DNA of 64,000 nt from Guadua angustifolia. Lineage: Eukaryota > Streptophyta > Magnoliopsida > Poales > Poaceae. The translations under genes and the position numbers were made by a program. Every line of letters begins with the position of its first letter. The stretch's first letter is position 1. Where the stretch lies: positions 18,390,852-18,454,851 of the forward strand of contig CM070520.1 in assembly GCA_036346375.1 (NCBI GenBank). The letters run 5' to 3'. The notes beneath the pieces were generated by a model. That model did no database searches. It was not told the DNA's origin and saw only the letters and a program-made list of their open reading frames with translations. This document shows, piece by piece, positions 23,721 to 36,039 of this stretch.

Positions 23721-25420
23721 CTAGGCAAAATTATTTAACTCTTCATGCATTGCATTTACCCAATCCAAATCATCTAGAGCCTCATCTATGTGAGTAGGTT
23801 CAAATGACGATACAAAATAATAATGTTCACAAAAAGAAGTGACACGAGATCGAGTTTGAACACTCTTACTCACGTCACCCAATATTCGATCTATTGGGTG
23901 ATCCTTGCAGAGGCTATGATGAATCCTTTGAGGTAGAGATTGAACTTGTTGCTCATTATCCTTCTCATCTACATCGATAGATTGAATTTGACTCAGCATT
24001 CTAGATGTAGACGGCTCAACTTGAGTGGAAGATGGTTGATCTTCTTTGTCTACTTCCGGCTTTACATCTCCAAGTGTCATATTCTTCATTGCTTCTCTTA
24101 ATCCTTCGTAACCTACATCATCCAAGTTTTCTTGCTCTTCTTGAGAGTCGTTAGTCTCATCAAATTCAACATCACAAGTTTCTTCAACTAGACCTTTATT
24201 TTTATTAAAAACACGATAGGCTTTACTATTCGAAGAATAACCAAGCAAGAAACCTTCATCACAACGACTTTGAAATTTAGCAAGCCGAACACCCTTTTTC
24301 AAGATATAACATTTACACCCAAAGACTTGAAAATAGGAAATATTCAGCCTTCTACCAATAAGGAGCTCATAAGAGGTCTTTTTCAAAAGTCGATGCAAAT
24401 AAAGTCTATTTTTTGCATGACAAGCGGTATTAATGGCTTCCGCCCAAAAGCTATCGGAAGTACCATATTCATTGAGCATTGTTCTTGCCATTTCAATTAA
24501 TGTTTGATTTTTCTGTTCTACAACTCCATTTTGCTCTGGAGTGTAGGTGGCGGAAAGTTCGTACTTTATTCCAAGTTCATCACAATAATCTTCAATTCTT
24601 GTATTTTTGAACTCTGAACCATTATCACTACGGATTTTCTTTATTTTGAAATCAAATTCATTTTGAGCCTTTTTTGCAAATCTTTTGAAAATTTTGGAAG
24701 CTTCGGATTTGTCATCCAAGAAAAATACCCATGTATATCTAGAGTAATCATCAACAATGACTAAGCAATAAGAATTGCCGCCAATGCTCTTATAGGTTGT
24801 CGGGCCAAACAAATCCATATGTAAGAGCACTAATGGTCTAGATGTGGACATAATACTTTTTGGAGGATGAGAACTAGCCACTTGCTTGCTGCCCTGACAA
24901 GCACTACAAAGTCTATTTTTCTCAAACTTCACATCTTTCAAGCCCACAACTAAATCATTTTTGAAAATTTTTTTGAGTTGAATCATCCCAACATGAGCTA
25001 GTTTTCTATGCCATAGCCATCCTAAAGAGGTTTTTGCCATTAAGTATGTTTGAAGACATGAGTCATTTGAGGTGAAGTTAACCAAATACAAATTTCTAAA
25101 CCTAAATCCTTTGAATACTAAAGAGTTATCATTTTCTCTAGAGATAACTACGCCATTTTTAGAGAAGTTGCAAACAAGACCTAGATCACATATTTGAGCA
25201 ATGGATAGTAAGTTAAAATTTAATGTTTCAACTAAGGATATATTTGAAATGGAAAGGTCGTTTGATATTATAGCAATTTTACCCAAACCTAGCTAATACC
25301 TTTCCTTTGCTATTATCGCCAAAAGTGATTTTGTCATGTTTTTCACTTCCCGACTCAAATGTGGTGAACATCTTTCGGTCTCCGGTCATGTGTTGAGTAC
25401 ATCCGCTATCCAATACCTAA
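23721..25420 (-). pseudogene. Copia protease and integrase
   Basis: A protease active site VLDSGCTQHMTG can be read at about 25416-25382, in a frame that ends at a stop near 25285. The next frame, open for 521 codons (25286-23721), is integrase. It has the zinc-binding HHCC region (WLWHRKLAHVGM, CSACQGSK, about 25020-24890), the catalytic core with D in HMDLFGP, D in RSDNGSEF, and E in NGVVEQKN (D,D-35-E all present), and the C-terminal FGCKCYI and LLGYS motifs near 24310-24240. Integrase inserts the cDNA into the host genome. Here the integrase itself looks intact, but the frameshift from protease and the stop at its end separate it from the rest of pol. Confidence 0.9.
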
Positions 25421-25495
25421 TGCCTTCCACCAGTCTTGTAATTCACCTACAAAAGAAAATCAACCCCTTTTAGGTATCCAAATTTGTTTGGGTCC

Positions 25496-27384
25496 TTAGA
25501 GGTTAGTAACCAAGGTTTTGGGAACCCAAACAACTTTCTTTCTTTGGCCAAATATCGGGGTCCTAATAAATTTAGCAAATACTTTACCATTTTTATCTTT
25601 CTTAAGAACATAGCAAGAATCACGAACATTATCTTTAGAAGCTTTACCCAAAGAACAATCATTTGCTAAGTATTCTACATTATGGCATTTATAACAAAAC
25701 TTACCATTTGATTTCACAAAGCATGGAGCCTTGTTATTTAATTTCTTATTCTTTTTAGGAACGTACCCTAATCCTTCTTTGTTGTAAGAACATCTTTGAC
25801 TTTTCAAAATTTTATTTAAGGTATTCTTACCCTTAACGCATCTATCTAAATTTTTATTAAGTTTATTCACTTGTTCTTTAAGCTCATTATTTTCGACAAT
25901 CAAATTCTCGTGGCATGAGTTTGCACTAGAACATGACATTTCTACCAAATCATCACATGAAGTTGCTATGCTTGATTTTGCTATATGATATGAATCAACT
26001 TCTAGCCTAGGCAAATCATCAATAATATTGCATTCGATACCTATACTTTTGAGGATTTTGAATGGTCTTTGGCAAGGAGAATCTCATGAGCTTCCTTTAG
26101 CTCTTCACAAGAGTCTTTGAGAGAAAGAAATTTTTTTCTCAACACTTTAAATTTAGACTTCTCTTTGCCAAGATATTCATTTAGATCCTCAAGCATATCC
26201 ATTAACTCATCATATGAAGGTTCATTATCGTCATTTGATTTTACCTTAAAATCTCCTTTAGTCATAAGACATAGAGGAGTGATGCATGATGATGAGGCTT
26301 CTTTGATAGCAATGCCGGCGAGGCCCTTCTTCTTAGAAGGTGTATCCTCCTCGGATAGTCGTGAGTACTCCTCCTCGGAATCCCACTCTCCAATGTGAGC
26401 TTCGTCTTTGCCATCTCTTTGAAGCTTCTTGAAGAGCTTCTTTTTCCCTTGAAAGAACTTCTTCTTCTTGGGAGACTTATTCTTGTCATCCTTCTTCTTA
26501 GGGCAATGAGAGGCAATGTACCCTTTTTCATCACACTCATAGCACCGGATATTTGCATACCGGTTGGTGCTAGAATGTTGCTCTTTCTTAAACCTTTGAG
26601 GACCACTTGAGCTTGAGCGCCTTCTCATGAACCTTTTCATTCTTCTCACAAGGAGTGCCATCTCCTCCTCGGTGTCTTCATCTTCGGTGTCCTCAAGCAC
26701 CTCATCGCTTGACTCCGCCTTTGTCTTGAAGGCGATGTTCTTCTTTTTCGAAGAACTTTGTTCCAATAGCTCTTCCTTATCCTTCTTGTAAAGCTCATTT
26801 GTAATGAGATTTTCAAGAAGTCCGGTAAGCGTCATTCTCGGCAACTCCAGTGAGTTGAGGAATAACGTCACCAAGGTTTCATACTTCTTCGGAAGGGCTC
26901 TAAGAATCTTTCGAACAATATCAAAATCGGTTAGTGATGCTCCAAGGCCTTTGAGCTCATTTACTATGTTATTTAGCCTTGAGTACATTTCATTAATGTT
27001 CTCATGGGGTAACATAATAAAACTCTCATATTTGATCCGAAGCATATCCAATTTGGCTTCTTTGACCGAGGATGTACCCTCATGAATTTCCAAGAGGGTT
27101 GTCCAAATCTCATGAGCGGTTTTAAGATTGCTCACTCAATTGAACTCATCCGCATTCAAAGCACTAAAAAGTGCGTTCATAGCTTGAGCATTGAGATGAG
27201 TATTTCTCTCTTCTTGTTCTATTGTAAGTGGGGGATTGGTTCCCAGAACGAAACCCTCATCTACAATTCTCCATATGCTTAGGCTCATGGCCTTAAGATA
27301 AACCGTCATGCGGATTTTCCAATATGCATAATTTGTGCCATAAAAAAATAGCGCCTTGCCTATCGACACCCCATCACTTACCAT
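25496..27384 (-). pseudogene. Copia gag with two zinc knuckles, broken
   Basis: The capsid-like UBN2-type region starts with ALFFYGTNYAYWKIRM (about 27355) and runs through EIWTTLLEIHEG and RILRALPKKYETL. It is interrupted by an in-frame TGA at 27136-27138 (probably CGA to TGA). A first zinc knuckle, CYECDEKGYIASHC (about 26550), and a second, CYKCHNVEYLANDC (about 25690), both have Tyr where the CCHC histidine should be. A frameshift near 26041 and a stop at 25496 add to the damage. The gene lies directly after the primer-binding site and would encode the particle protein. Confidence 0.88.
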
Positions 27385-27424
27385 CCTTACTCTTTAGGCG
27401 GTAAGGTCCTAATAAAGAGTCCTA

Positions 27425-27436
27425 GCGCTGATACCA
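27425..27436 (-). other. Copia primer-binding site (initiator tRNA-Met type)
   Basis: On the minus strand, two bases after the 5' LTR end (CTACA), the sequence TGGTATCAGCGC follows. It matches the usual plant tRNA-iMet primer site TGGTATCAGAGC except at one base. Its position fixes which LTR is the 5' one. Confidence 0.88.
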
Positions 27437-27438
27437 CT

Positions 27439-28906
27439 TGTAGGATCAAGGATAACCAACTAGAGGGGGGTGAATAGGAGGTTTCTAAATTTTTTTACTC
27501 TAATTTCAACTTGAAGTCCACTAAATACTATTCGCAATTTTATCACTTTTAATATCAAGCAATTTCTAATGATCAATAAGTTATCTCTTCTAATCAAGTA
27601 CTCCAAACACTAAATTACTCTAAACAAGATATTCAATTTGCTAGAATTGAAAAGTAACCCTAAGGAATAAGAAATGCAAACCACAATGGATGAACACAAG
27701 AATTTTTATCCCATGGTCTCGGAGGCTTGCCGGTCTCCCCTACTCCATGTTGAGGTGGCTTGAACTTCTTCAAGCCGGCTCCACCCGCTTGAGCCTTCCT
27801 CGATCACTCGTGGTAGCTCTTCCCCACTCCGGATAGGCGAGCTCCTTGCCTTCACAACGATCGGGCCTTCACACAATCTTCTTTGTGAAGATCACCGATT
27901 TCTCGCCTCCAAGTCGTCTAGGAGGCGGCAACCTCCAAGAGTAATGAGTACTGACGCTTGCTTGAGATCGAAATTGAGTGTCTAAGGCTCAACACTAAAT
28001 GCTCCACTCAATTTGCTCCTAACTCTCTCAATGTATGAATTCTAATGCTCCAAGAGTTTGGGAGACTAACAAGAGCTCAAATGTATTCAATGAGGACCAA
28101 AGAATACTCTTGAATGCAGGTGAGGGGATATTTATAACCCCCACTAACCAAATATAACCGTTGCTCAAAAGTTACTCAAAATCGTGCTGAGGGACCGGTC
28201 ATACCGCCCCTTGGCCGGTACTACTGCTCCTCAGTACCCAATGGTCACTGTGGAGCAACTAATGAAAAAATTGATAAAATGTCACCCCTGATATTGCCGC
28301 TCATTAAAATGCCACTCATCTCTCAATGATATGTGGGACCTTCTGTGTCTATGACAGTGGGCCCGAGTGGCATTTTAGCGAGGTCCAATGTTAGGAGTGG
28401 CAAATTTTCAAATCTCCCGCAATTAATGCCTGATCAGTGACCGTTGGTCACTTGGCCGGTACTACCAGAGGAGGTGCGGTAGTACCGCTCGCCGGTACTA
28501 CCGCTCGCTCTTCGGTCATACCGCCCTTCCATGTACCAAAAACACCTTCTCTGGAAAAAAGGTATCGGGAGGGGTGCGGTAGCACCGGCGGCCGGTATTA
28601 CTGCATGCCCTACAGTAATACCGCCCCTTATGCACCAAATGCATATTTTATTTTATTTTTGATTTCATTTGAAGACCAATTATTCTTAAGATGTCTAATT
28701 GAGTATGTTTTGAGCCTTGACACTTTTCTCGACATCAAACTTACGACAATGACCCCTCTTAATAGTACGTCACATATTCTAGCAATCCGATCTTTTTCTT
28801 TTCAAACACCGAGATCGGTAAAAGTTATGAAAAGGTTCTTAACTTTTATACCTTGGTCATCTTGCCTTGTTGCGTTGATCTTCTATTTATTGAGTTAATG
28901 CTCTTA
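27439..28906 (-). repeat. Copia 5' LTR, first segment (right copy)
   Basis: It aligns with the left LTR from TGTAGGATCAAGG onward and is interrupted only by the 155-bp MITE at 28265-28419. Collinearity stops exactly at TTA 28904-28906, where the CACTA begins, and resumes at 42015-42140 with 'tatatccatcgcgtctt'. A TATA box for the sense strand lies near 28130. Confidence 0.9.
28265..28419. mobile_element. MULE-type MITE inside the Copia LTR, 155 bp
   Basis: The left LTR lacks this segment, so the insertion is defined by comparison. It is flanked by 9-bp direct repeats CAACTAATG (28256-28264) and CAATTAATG (28420-28428), one mismatch apart. The ends are imperfect inverted repeats of about 50 bp that share 'aaaatgccactc' in their inner parts. 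The 9-bp TSD suggests the Mutator superfamily. Confidence 0.85.
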
Positions 28907-29509
28907 CACTACTACGGAAAGGGCATTTAGTCCCGGTCCAAAACTTCCTTTAGTACCAGTTTTGAACCTAAGATAGTTATCCGGATCGATGCTCAAGGGC
29001 ATCGGTCCCTGTTCATTCACCCGATCGATAGAGTATCGATGCGGTTCAATTCACATGTGGCAGCGCGTTAGGAACCTCGAGGACCTCATCAAGATGCGGT
29101 TGGTGTCTCCAACCCATCGATGAGTTTTCTCATCGATCTGCTGGTTTCTCCAACCGCATCGATGTTTTGTATATATATAGGTCTATTTCTCCAAGAGCTA
29201 TTATATATATGTGTGTGTGTTAAATCACAACTAATTAAAAGCACGATAATCAATCATGCACTTTGCACGATAATTAAATCATCGAACATTCATTAACAAA
29301 TTTAATTACATCTAATGTATTAAAATATGTACACATATTTGTTCTTCTCTCATCGCCTAATGTATTACAATATATATGTACACAACTTTAATTACAACTT
29401 TAGTATTTCTTTTCCTTCTATTCATCGCGATCTTTTACGCGCATCGCTCTTGCTAGTCAGAGATGTCGATCATGACAGTTCACGGTCCTTATCGAAGGGC
29501 CCCACCTGT

Positions 29510-30925
29510 TAAAGTTTGGTTCGTGAAACTCGCTTTTGGATTTACAACCTCATCGTAAATAAAGTCGACGAGTTGTTCTTGGATTGCTCTCACTGTGTCT
29601 TGCGAGAGTTCAACCTTGTTCCGCCAAATGTTGAGGCACCTATCGTTAAGCCATTAACTAATCAATACTTGAATTTGTACAAGATATAAGGAGTACCTAT
29701 ACATCATTAAAGCTAGTAATTATATTTACTCACCCCTTGTTGCCTTTTAGCATGCGGTCGGCACTCGGTTTGGGTGTTCATAAACTCAAGATACATAGTA
29801 GCCGATAAATTGTTACCCGGCGGTGAGTCAAGATCTGCGGTGGAAAAAGTTGAAAGCGTGAAATGGATGCAAGGAAGTTAAATTAACTAACTAAAAAGCT
29901 AGCATTATGATATACGTACACGAGAGGCAATTGTAATGTCAAATTCCTCCTTGAATACGCCCACGTTTTTAGCACGGAACCGTGTGAATGCACTACACAT
30001 GTGATTACGAATTGTACATGATTAGAATTTATTACAAATTGAAGGAAATAGAGCTAGTACGATAATGAAATGAATAAGAATTAATACCGGTTGAGCATGT
30101 CGATAAAGTTTTGATACTTTTCAACTGGTCTCCTTTGCGAGTCCATAATTGTGATCGAGCTACGATCTAGCTCGATCATAAGAAGAATCCAGTGAAAACT
30201 ATACATAGATGTGTCAACGTAGATAACTAATTAGTTCTAACATCGTGTTATGAAAAAGGAGCAGAATGAGGTGGTACGAAAACACGTACTCAAATGAGTA
30301 GGCTAGATATATCTTTGACTTATATCTTTGACCTATTAGCGCATTGAATACGTTAGTCTCTGTTTCGCTTGGGTGGTCTCTAACAGTTGTCGCGTTGATA
30401 ACTACTGGGTCCATGAAGCCTATGTCGAAAATACGATCCCTTCTAAGATCTTTGTATCTCCATGCTACATAAGAAATTAGTTAGGCTTGCAAGTTAGTAT
30501 AGTACAAGGAAGTGCACGATAGTTTTTGCAAATAATTAAGACACTTACAGAGTCCAAGAACCCATCAAGCTCACGCCGAGGGCGCCTGTCTGTATAGATC
30601 ATATATGTAGTCCCAATGACAAAAAATCACCTTCACCGCGAAAAAATCTTGTTGCTTAAACTTGACAAATAACATCTCAGACCATGCTTGGTCGCGTCCA
30701 AGTACCATTCATGAAATTGCCGCATCTTTGTCGTTAGTCAGGCAGCTCCTCATGCCCGACCAATGACCCGCCCACTTTAAATAACCATTTTACTTGGGCA
30801 AACTCAATCTCTTCCTTGCCTAATATTTGATTTGCGTTAAGGCCAGTTTCATCGAAGAATTGTTGCATCTCCTTACCCTTCCCCTCAGCTGACATCTTCT
30901 TCTTGGGGCATTCCTTACTCAATGT
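29510..30925 (-). pseudogene. CACTA-encoded Ulp1/C48-like C-terminal region
   Basis: Exon-like pieces on the minus strand read in order. About 30830-30740 gives EIEFAQVKWLF and GHEELPD. 30414-30290 gives MDPVVINATTVRDHP and NVFNALIGQ. About 30200-30070 gives FHWILLMIELDRSS, ITIMDSQRRPVEKYQ. About 30000-29940 gives FTRFRAKNVGVFKEEFD. About 29645-29510 gives VRAIQEQLVDFIYDEV. The pieces are separated by AT-rich stretches starting with GT-like donors ('gtacgtg' near 30290). The order His (FHW), Asp (MDS), then a PPGNNL segment matches Ulp1-type cysteine proteases found in many plant CACTA elements. At the expected Cys position (about 29815) a base is missing, removing the Cys and shifting the frame. 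What the domain does for transposition is not known to me. Confidence 0.65.
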
Positions 30926-31009
30926 GCGCCGTAGTTTGATTGGCGAGGCATTTCTTTTTATCCTTCAAATTTTTAATAGTCATTAAGCCTTTATAAAATT
31001 CTTACGTGC

Positions 31010-31805
31010 GAGTTGAACCTTCTTCTCTGGTGACTTGGGTTTAAGAAATTTAGTTACCTCTCCTTTTACCACCTTCTTGGTCTCCTCATCGCTCATATCA
31101 TACTACCGCTTCGGAAGTTCACCACTTCTTCGATTGGGTGGAGGACCCGCCTTCTTGGGAGCCATCGGCCGAGCTGGCTTTTTTCCTTGATCGGCGCCTT
31201 CTTGGGAGGAGACGGGCTTCTTGTGGCGCTTATGTGCGGGAGGTGGTGTAGGAGTCGGCGCCTTCTTGGGAGGAGACGGGCTTCTTCGGGCTTATATGCG
31301 CAGGAGATGGTGTAGGAGACGGGCTTCTTGTCGGGCTTATATGCGAGGAGGTGGTGTAGGAGTCGACGCCTTCTTGGGAGGAGACGGGTTTCTTCACAGC
31401 TTCTTCATGGAGAGGACATGTCCATGTTATCTCGAAAAATTATGTACCGCTTATGCCACAGATGAAAGTGTGTACGCCTCTCCTAGCTTCAGAGTCCCGT
31501 CACCTCCGAAATTTCGAGGTCAAGGTCCTCGTGCCTCAAGGCGCACCTCCTCCACCGAGACCTTGGAGTATCCTAACGGTATCTGTTGGCCATGGATAAG
31601 CTGCCCGGCTCTAATGGGTAAGCCATACCATCGGCCGCCTTGAAGGTAAGGTTCCGCTTGGATATGCAGCTCACAAGGTGTCCGCCGTCGATGTCGTCTC
31701 TACGGATACTTGTCCAAGTCCGCTTCGCCAACCCACCGAAGCGCAATTGCTTGCACGCCTTGAGGGGCCGATGATGTCTGGATTACTTGGAGGTTCTTGG
31801 CCTGT
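31010..31805 (-). pseudogene. Proline/lysine-rich repeat linker of the TNPA-type gene
   Basis: On the minus strand, units of about 50-65 bp encode PTPPP followed by HKRHKKPVSS-like residues; three or four copies lie between 31190 and 31400. Downstream, MSDEETKKVVKGEVTKF follows near 31100. The region 31440-31640 reads RWYGLPIRAGQLIHG and RPRNFGGDGTLKLGE in protein-like fashion. Several stops occur. It probably links the TNPA-type domain to the Ulp1-like region; the exon structure could not be resolved. Confidence 0.45.
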
Positions 31806-33003
31806 CTCGCTATTGTTGGCTCAAGGCTAGCTGCACCTCTCTTCGGATCTCTTCTTGCATTCTCTCATTTGTTTGATTCAGGCGTTCTTCAAGCGCACTA
31901 AGCTGTTGTGTCTGTCGAGCCTTGCTCCTCACCCGACTCCTATAGCTCTCGGTGTCCTGAGCGAAACCAACCTTCCACGGGACAACGCCGACGCCTCGTG
32001 TACGTCCAGGGTGCTCTGGATTTTGCAAGGCCCTTATTAGCGCGTCGTTCTCCTGTTTGGCACAAAGCTACCCCGGAAGTCTCCTCGATGGATCTGTATA
32101 AGCCTTCGCCACATCTCCTAGCACCTCCCCAAACACAAGATTGCCGTTATCATCAAGGGCGCCGCGTGAGCATAGAACCAATGCTTTGCTCTGTCGGGCC
32201 AATCCGTTGTTATGTGCGATACCCTTCGCTAGCGTGTCCTGTTCCCTCTTCTCCCATTTTGGTATTGCATGGCGGTAACCACCAGGGCCGAGTCGGTGGT
32301 GATAATTCTTCTTCTGTGCATTCAGCTTATTCTTCTCACTCAAACTTTGATCTTCGTCCAAGTCTTGTATTTCACAAACGCATCCCAGTGATCTTGCAAC
32401 TTTGGGTGCTTGTTGAAGTCGATGCTCGATTCTTCTTGATATACTCGTGTTCACTTCTTTTTATAAGTCCGAATGCGACCGCCATCTTCTTGAGAGTGTA
32501 ACTCTTCACCTTCTCTTCGGTCCCTTGGGGGAAGGTGAATGTCTCCTTCACATTGTTCCAAAGCATGTTCTTCATATCTTGAGGGACCTGATCCCATTTT
32601 TCTATGCTAATTGTCACGTGGTCCCTAACGTGGACGCCGCATGCCGAATTGAACGGCCCAAGCGCCCCCGAGGGTGCAAGAGGTCCGCCGTCCTCGCCGA
32701 CTTCGGTGATAACATGTCTTGCCTTCTTCTTCTTGCTTGGACCTCGTGACGTGATTGCTCGCTGGTTGACCGATCTGAAAGCATGGTACAATCATGAACA
32801 GTCGATGTTGGCTTAGCATGGTAGTGGAACCGACAATCATGAACGTGACTGATTGTTACCTCGCCGTGCTCTGCAGCCTCATCGTGCTCTGCGGCCTCAT
32901 TGGCCTCGGTGGCCTTGGCGGCCATGAGGGCGGGTGCAGGCTCCGCCGTCTCATGATCATCACCTCCCGCGATCAAACTTCTCATAAATTCTTCTTCGTC
33001 CAT
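31806..33003 (-). pseudogene. CACTA TNPA-type protein (plant transposase Ptta/En/Spm, Transposase_24 type)
   Basis: The start codon at 33003 begins MDEEEFMRSLIAGGDD, typical for this class. After a frameshift the conserved domain follows at about 32630-32490, with ISIEKWDQVP, MKNMLWNNVKETF and SYTLKKMAVAF, then KKNYHHRLGPGGYRHAIPKW near 32300 in another frame. The tail (32028-31810) is a coiled-coil-like stretch with ALEERLNQTNERMQEEI. TNPA-type proteins bind subterminal repeats of the element. At least two frameshifts break this copy. Confidence 0.8.
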
Positions 33004-33373
33004 CGTCGTTTCTTAGGCTAGAAGAAGCACTGAAAATTAACGAAAATAGATCACATTTCATGTAAAGCTGATGGTACTACTCTAAAACGGCGTGGAAGAC
33101 GGTGGGGAAGAGACGGTAGAGAGGATGGGCCGCGACACCGAAGATGTTCCGAATGTAAATCGGCCAAATACTATCGACAAGTATACTTATACGATGGTAA
33201 TTTTGCTAGAGTTGAGAGGAAATCAAGTGATGTTGTGACCTCATGCTACAAACATGTGCACATGTAACTTTAAAATGATACTTATACATTAGAAAAAATT
33301 CATATGATACATATACATCTCGAAATGAAAAAATAATATGAAAAAATTCATATATTCTTAAGAATATATTTGC

Positions 33374-33761
33374 TTAATAAAAAATAATGAATCATTCTTA
33401 TTCCACACTAAAATGATTTTTTTTAAAAAAAGCCCCTGCAAGTTCAAGAAGCATGGATGTGACGAGAGCGTCCGGTACACCGAGAGGCGAAGCCATGAGG
33501 AGGCAGGCTTCCCAGACTGACCTATCGGTGCGAGGTAAGTACTCCAGATCAATGAAGAAGAGGAGCGGGAGGAAGCCTATGGACAGTGGTACGCGGAAGA
33601 AGACAAAGAACTAAGTCCATGATAAGCGAGCCTCGCCTCCTCATGGCTTCGCCTCTCGGTGTCTGGACGCCTCGTCACATCCATGCTTCTTGAACTTGCA
33701 GGGCTTTTTTTAAAAATCATTTTAGTGTGGAATAACCTGAATGATTCATTATTTTTCTTAA
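33374..33761. repeat. Long inverted repeat (foldback) in the CACTA element
   Basis: Left arm 33374-33508 and right arm 33630-33761 are near-perfect inverted copies of about 130-135 bp, with a 121-base spacer. Matching segments include GCATGGATGTGACGAG on the left against CTCGTCACATCCATGC on the right, and GAGAGGCGAAGCCATGAGG against CCTCATGGCTTCGCCTCTC. A transcript across it would form a long hairpin. Confidence 0.85.
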
Positions 33762-33879
33762 TTATATTTTTTCATATATATAGAGTTACAAAAATAGAAA
33801 ATTCGGACAAGTTTAAGATCTTTAAACTTGTCAGAATTTTCTCTTTTTTGTAACTCTCGGTATATAATGAATCTGAACT

Positions 33880-34240
33880 TAGAATAATTCACATGATACA
33901 TATTCATTTGACATGATACATATACATTTCAAACTTCACATATACATAGAAATCTCACACATACATAGAAATCTCACATATACTTCCAAAACTGATCAAT
34001 AAAAATAGAAATTTCAAAATTCACCAGAAATTAGAATAATTCACATGATACATATTCATTTCACATGATACATATATATTTCAAACTTCACATATACATA
34101 GAAATCTCACACATACATAGAAATCTCACATATACATAGAAACTTCACATATACATAGAAATCTCACACATACATAGAAATCTCACATATACATAGAAAC
34201 TTCACATATACATAGAAACTTCACATATACAATATCAGGA
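33880..34240. repeat. AT-rich minisatellite, about 20-bp unit
   Basis: Units of the form 'cacatatacatagaaatct' and 'cacatatacatagaaactt' repeat about a dozen times, with one larger segment ('ttagaataattcacatgatacatat...') itself duplicated at 33880 and 34033. Confidence 0.8.
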
Positions 34241-34249
34241 AGAGAAATA

Positions 34250-35730
34250 TAAACAGGACATCCAACATAGATAATAAACGAGTTAACCAAAACAGTATAG
34301 TACTCATGTTTGGATTTGCAACTATTGCTCTCAGATTTAATAAATTGATGGGTTGCTCCAAATGAGCCCTCCAACACCAATTTCAGCAATATATCACAGG
34401 GTATACAAATCTGAAATTAGTGAATCTATACAATTCAAAGATTGTTTAATAAAATTGATTCACTAGAACTCAACAATGGACTATGAAAAGCTATTGAATA
34501 GTAGGGCAAAGACACAATTTGGACTAAAACAGAGTAGCCAAAGTTATTCACAACTAAGTTCCAGATTAGATCAGAGATATCACTGCGAACCAAGTCTCAT
34601 AACAGGAACTAATAACATGATAGCATGTCACATATACAGCAGCAATAAAACCAAGTTGAAGTTTTAGACACAATGATCTAAACAGTGTTGAATCACAGAG
34701 GAAATCACTAACTAACAGATTAATATTGCCTCATTTAATTGAATCATCATAGAGTAGCAGTAGGAGAATAAAATCAGTGCCTCCAGATCAAGAAATACAG
34801 CCTCTAGCTCGATGGCTAGTCCCTCAAATTTCTCAATCGGTTCACTGAATCAACACCAACAGATAAAGTAATGGCAGCTAAAAAGGATCTTCTTAACAGA
34901 GCATAATTACAAATGACACCAATTCTAGAGACAACCAAAATGTCTCAAACATCTCCATCACATTCATATGAAAAAGGTACTTCCCTGAACCTAAATTCAA
35001 CTCAATTCAGTACAAAACAGCAGGTAGATTATGCCAACGGATAACAAAGATTGCTTTAACGAAAAATGTAATCAAGAAATGGAGTAATGTGCATTCAAGA
35101 TAAGGGTTGCGGTGCTCACATAGCATTTTTTTACTCAAAAGCACCGGTGGCATTTATGCACTACTCTCTACCCTAAAACAAAGAAACATCAAATATCACT
35201 TCAATATCTAAATAAATCTACCTTACCAATCTCCTTATGCCTTAAAATAAGAATGTGGAGAACTTAAATTCAAGCAATCGCTTGCTATTCTCGAAAATTC
35301 AATATGACAAGGCATACACAAATGAAATCCCTATAATTTGTACCATTCAATCACGTAAAGATCTAAGGCATGAGCATAGGAAATTGATACCTTTATGCAC
35401 TAAACGAAGAATTCTAGTACAAGCATTTTGCGGTGAAATCAAACAATACAAATGAGGTCATCTAAACGCACATCTATGCAAACCTCCAATAATTCCATCA
35501 AGAAAATAGAAGACACTGATGCGATCAAGTCAATCGGCCGATTTAACAATTAAGGGTGTCTAATAATTGTAGGTTGCAATCAGGCATATTAACATGACAA
35601 ACTACTTCCTAAAAAGAAATGGTTGCAATCAGCAAAGACCCAACCAATTCTTTAACCCTAGTTCATCATAGAGCACCACAGGCGAGGACGACAGGTGAGG
35701 ACTATCCGAAGGTGAGGAAGACGAACTTAC
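34250..35730. other. AT-rich spacer of the CACTA element
   Basis: Between the TNPA start and the central GC-rich block I see no gene. Content is AT-rich with short open frames lacking any family resemblance. It could be a long 5' leader or intron of the TNPA-type gene if transcription starts at the TATA box near 36047. Confidence 0.4.
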
Positions 35731-36039
35731 ATTGTACTAAGTCGGAGGTGAGGAAATGGCGGCAGGGTTGTCGGAGGCGAGGAGGACGGCGGCGGTGGGG
35801 TCGTCGGAGGCGAGGCGTCGGAGGCGAGGTCGCCACATGAGGCAAGGCTTCGGAGGCGAGGCTCGGGCGCGGAGGAAAGGCTTCGAGGCGAGGACGGCGG
35901 TGGGGTCGCTTGAGGCGAGGAGGACGCAGCGCGATGGGGTCGTTGGAGGCGTCCCTGCTGTCGGAGGTCTTGCAAACGAGCGGGAGGAGGAGGAAATTGG
36001 GGAACAATGGCGGAGTAGAAAAATTGGGGAAGAGGAGGC

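Noticed and set aside
31221..31643. Plus-strand open frame of 140 codons with Gly-rich repeats
   Set aside because: It is the complement of the proline-rich repeats of the CACTA gene on the minus strand.
33880..34240. Regular short repeats resembling a CRISPR array
   Set aside because: Units are contiguous with no unique spacers, in a plant transposon; it is a minisatellite.
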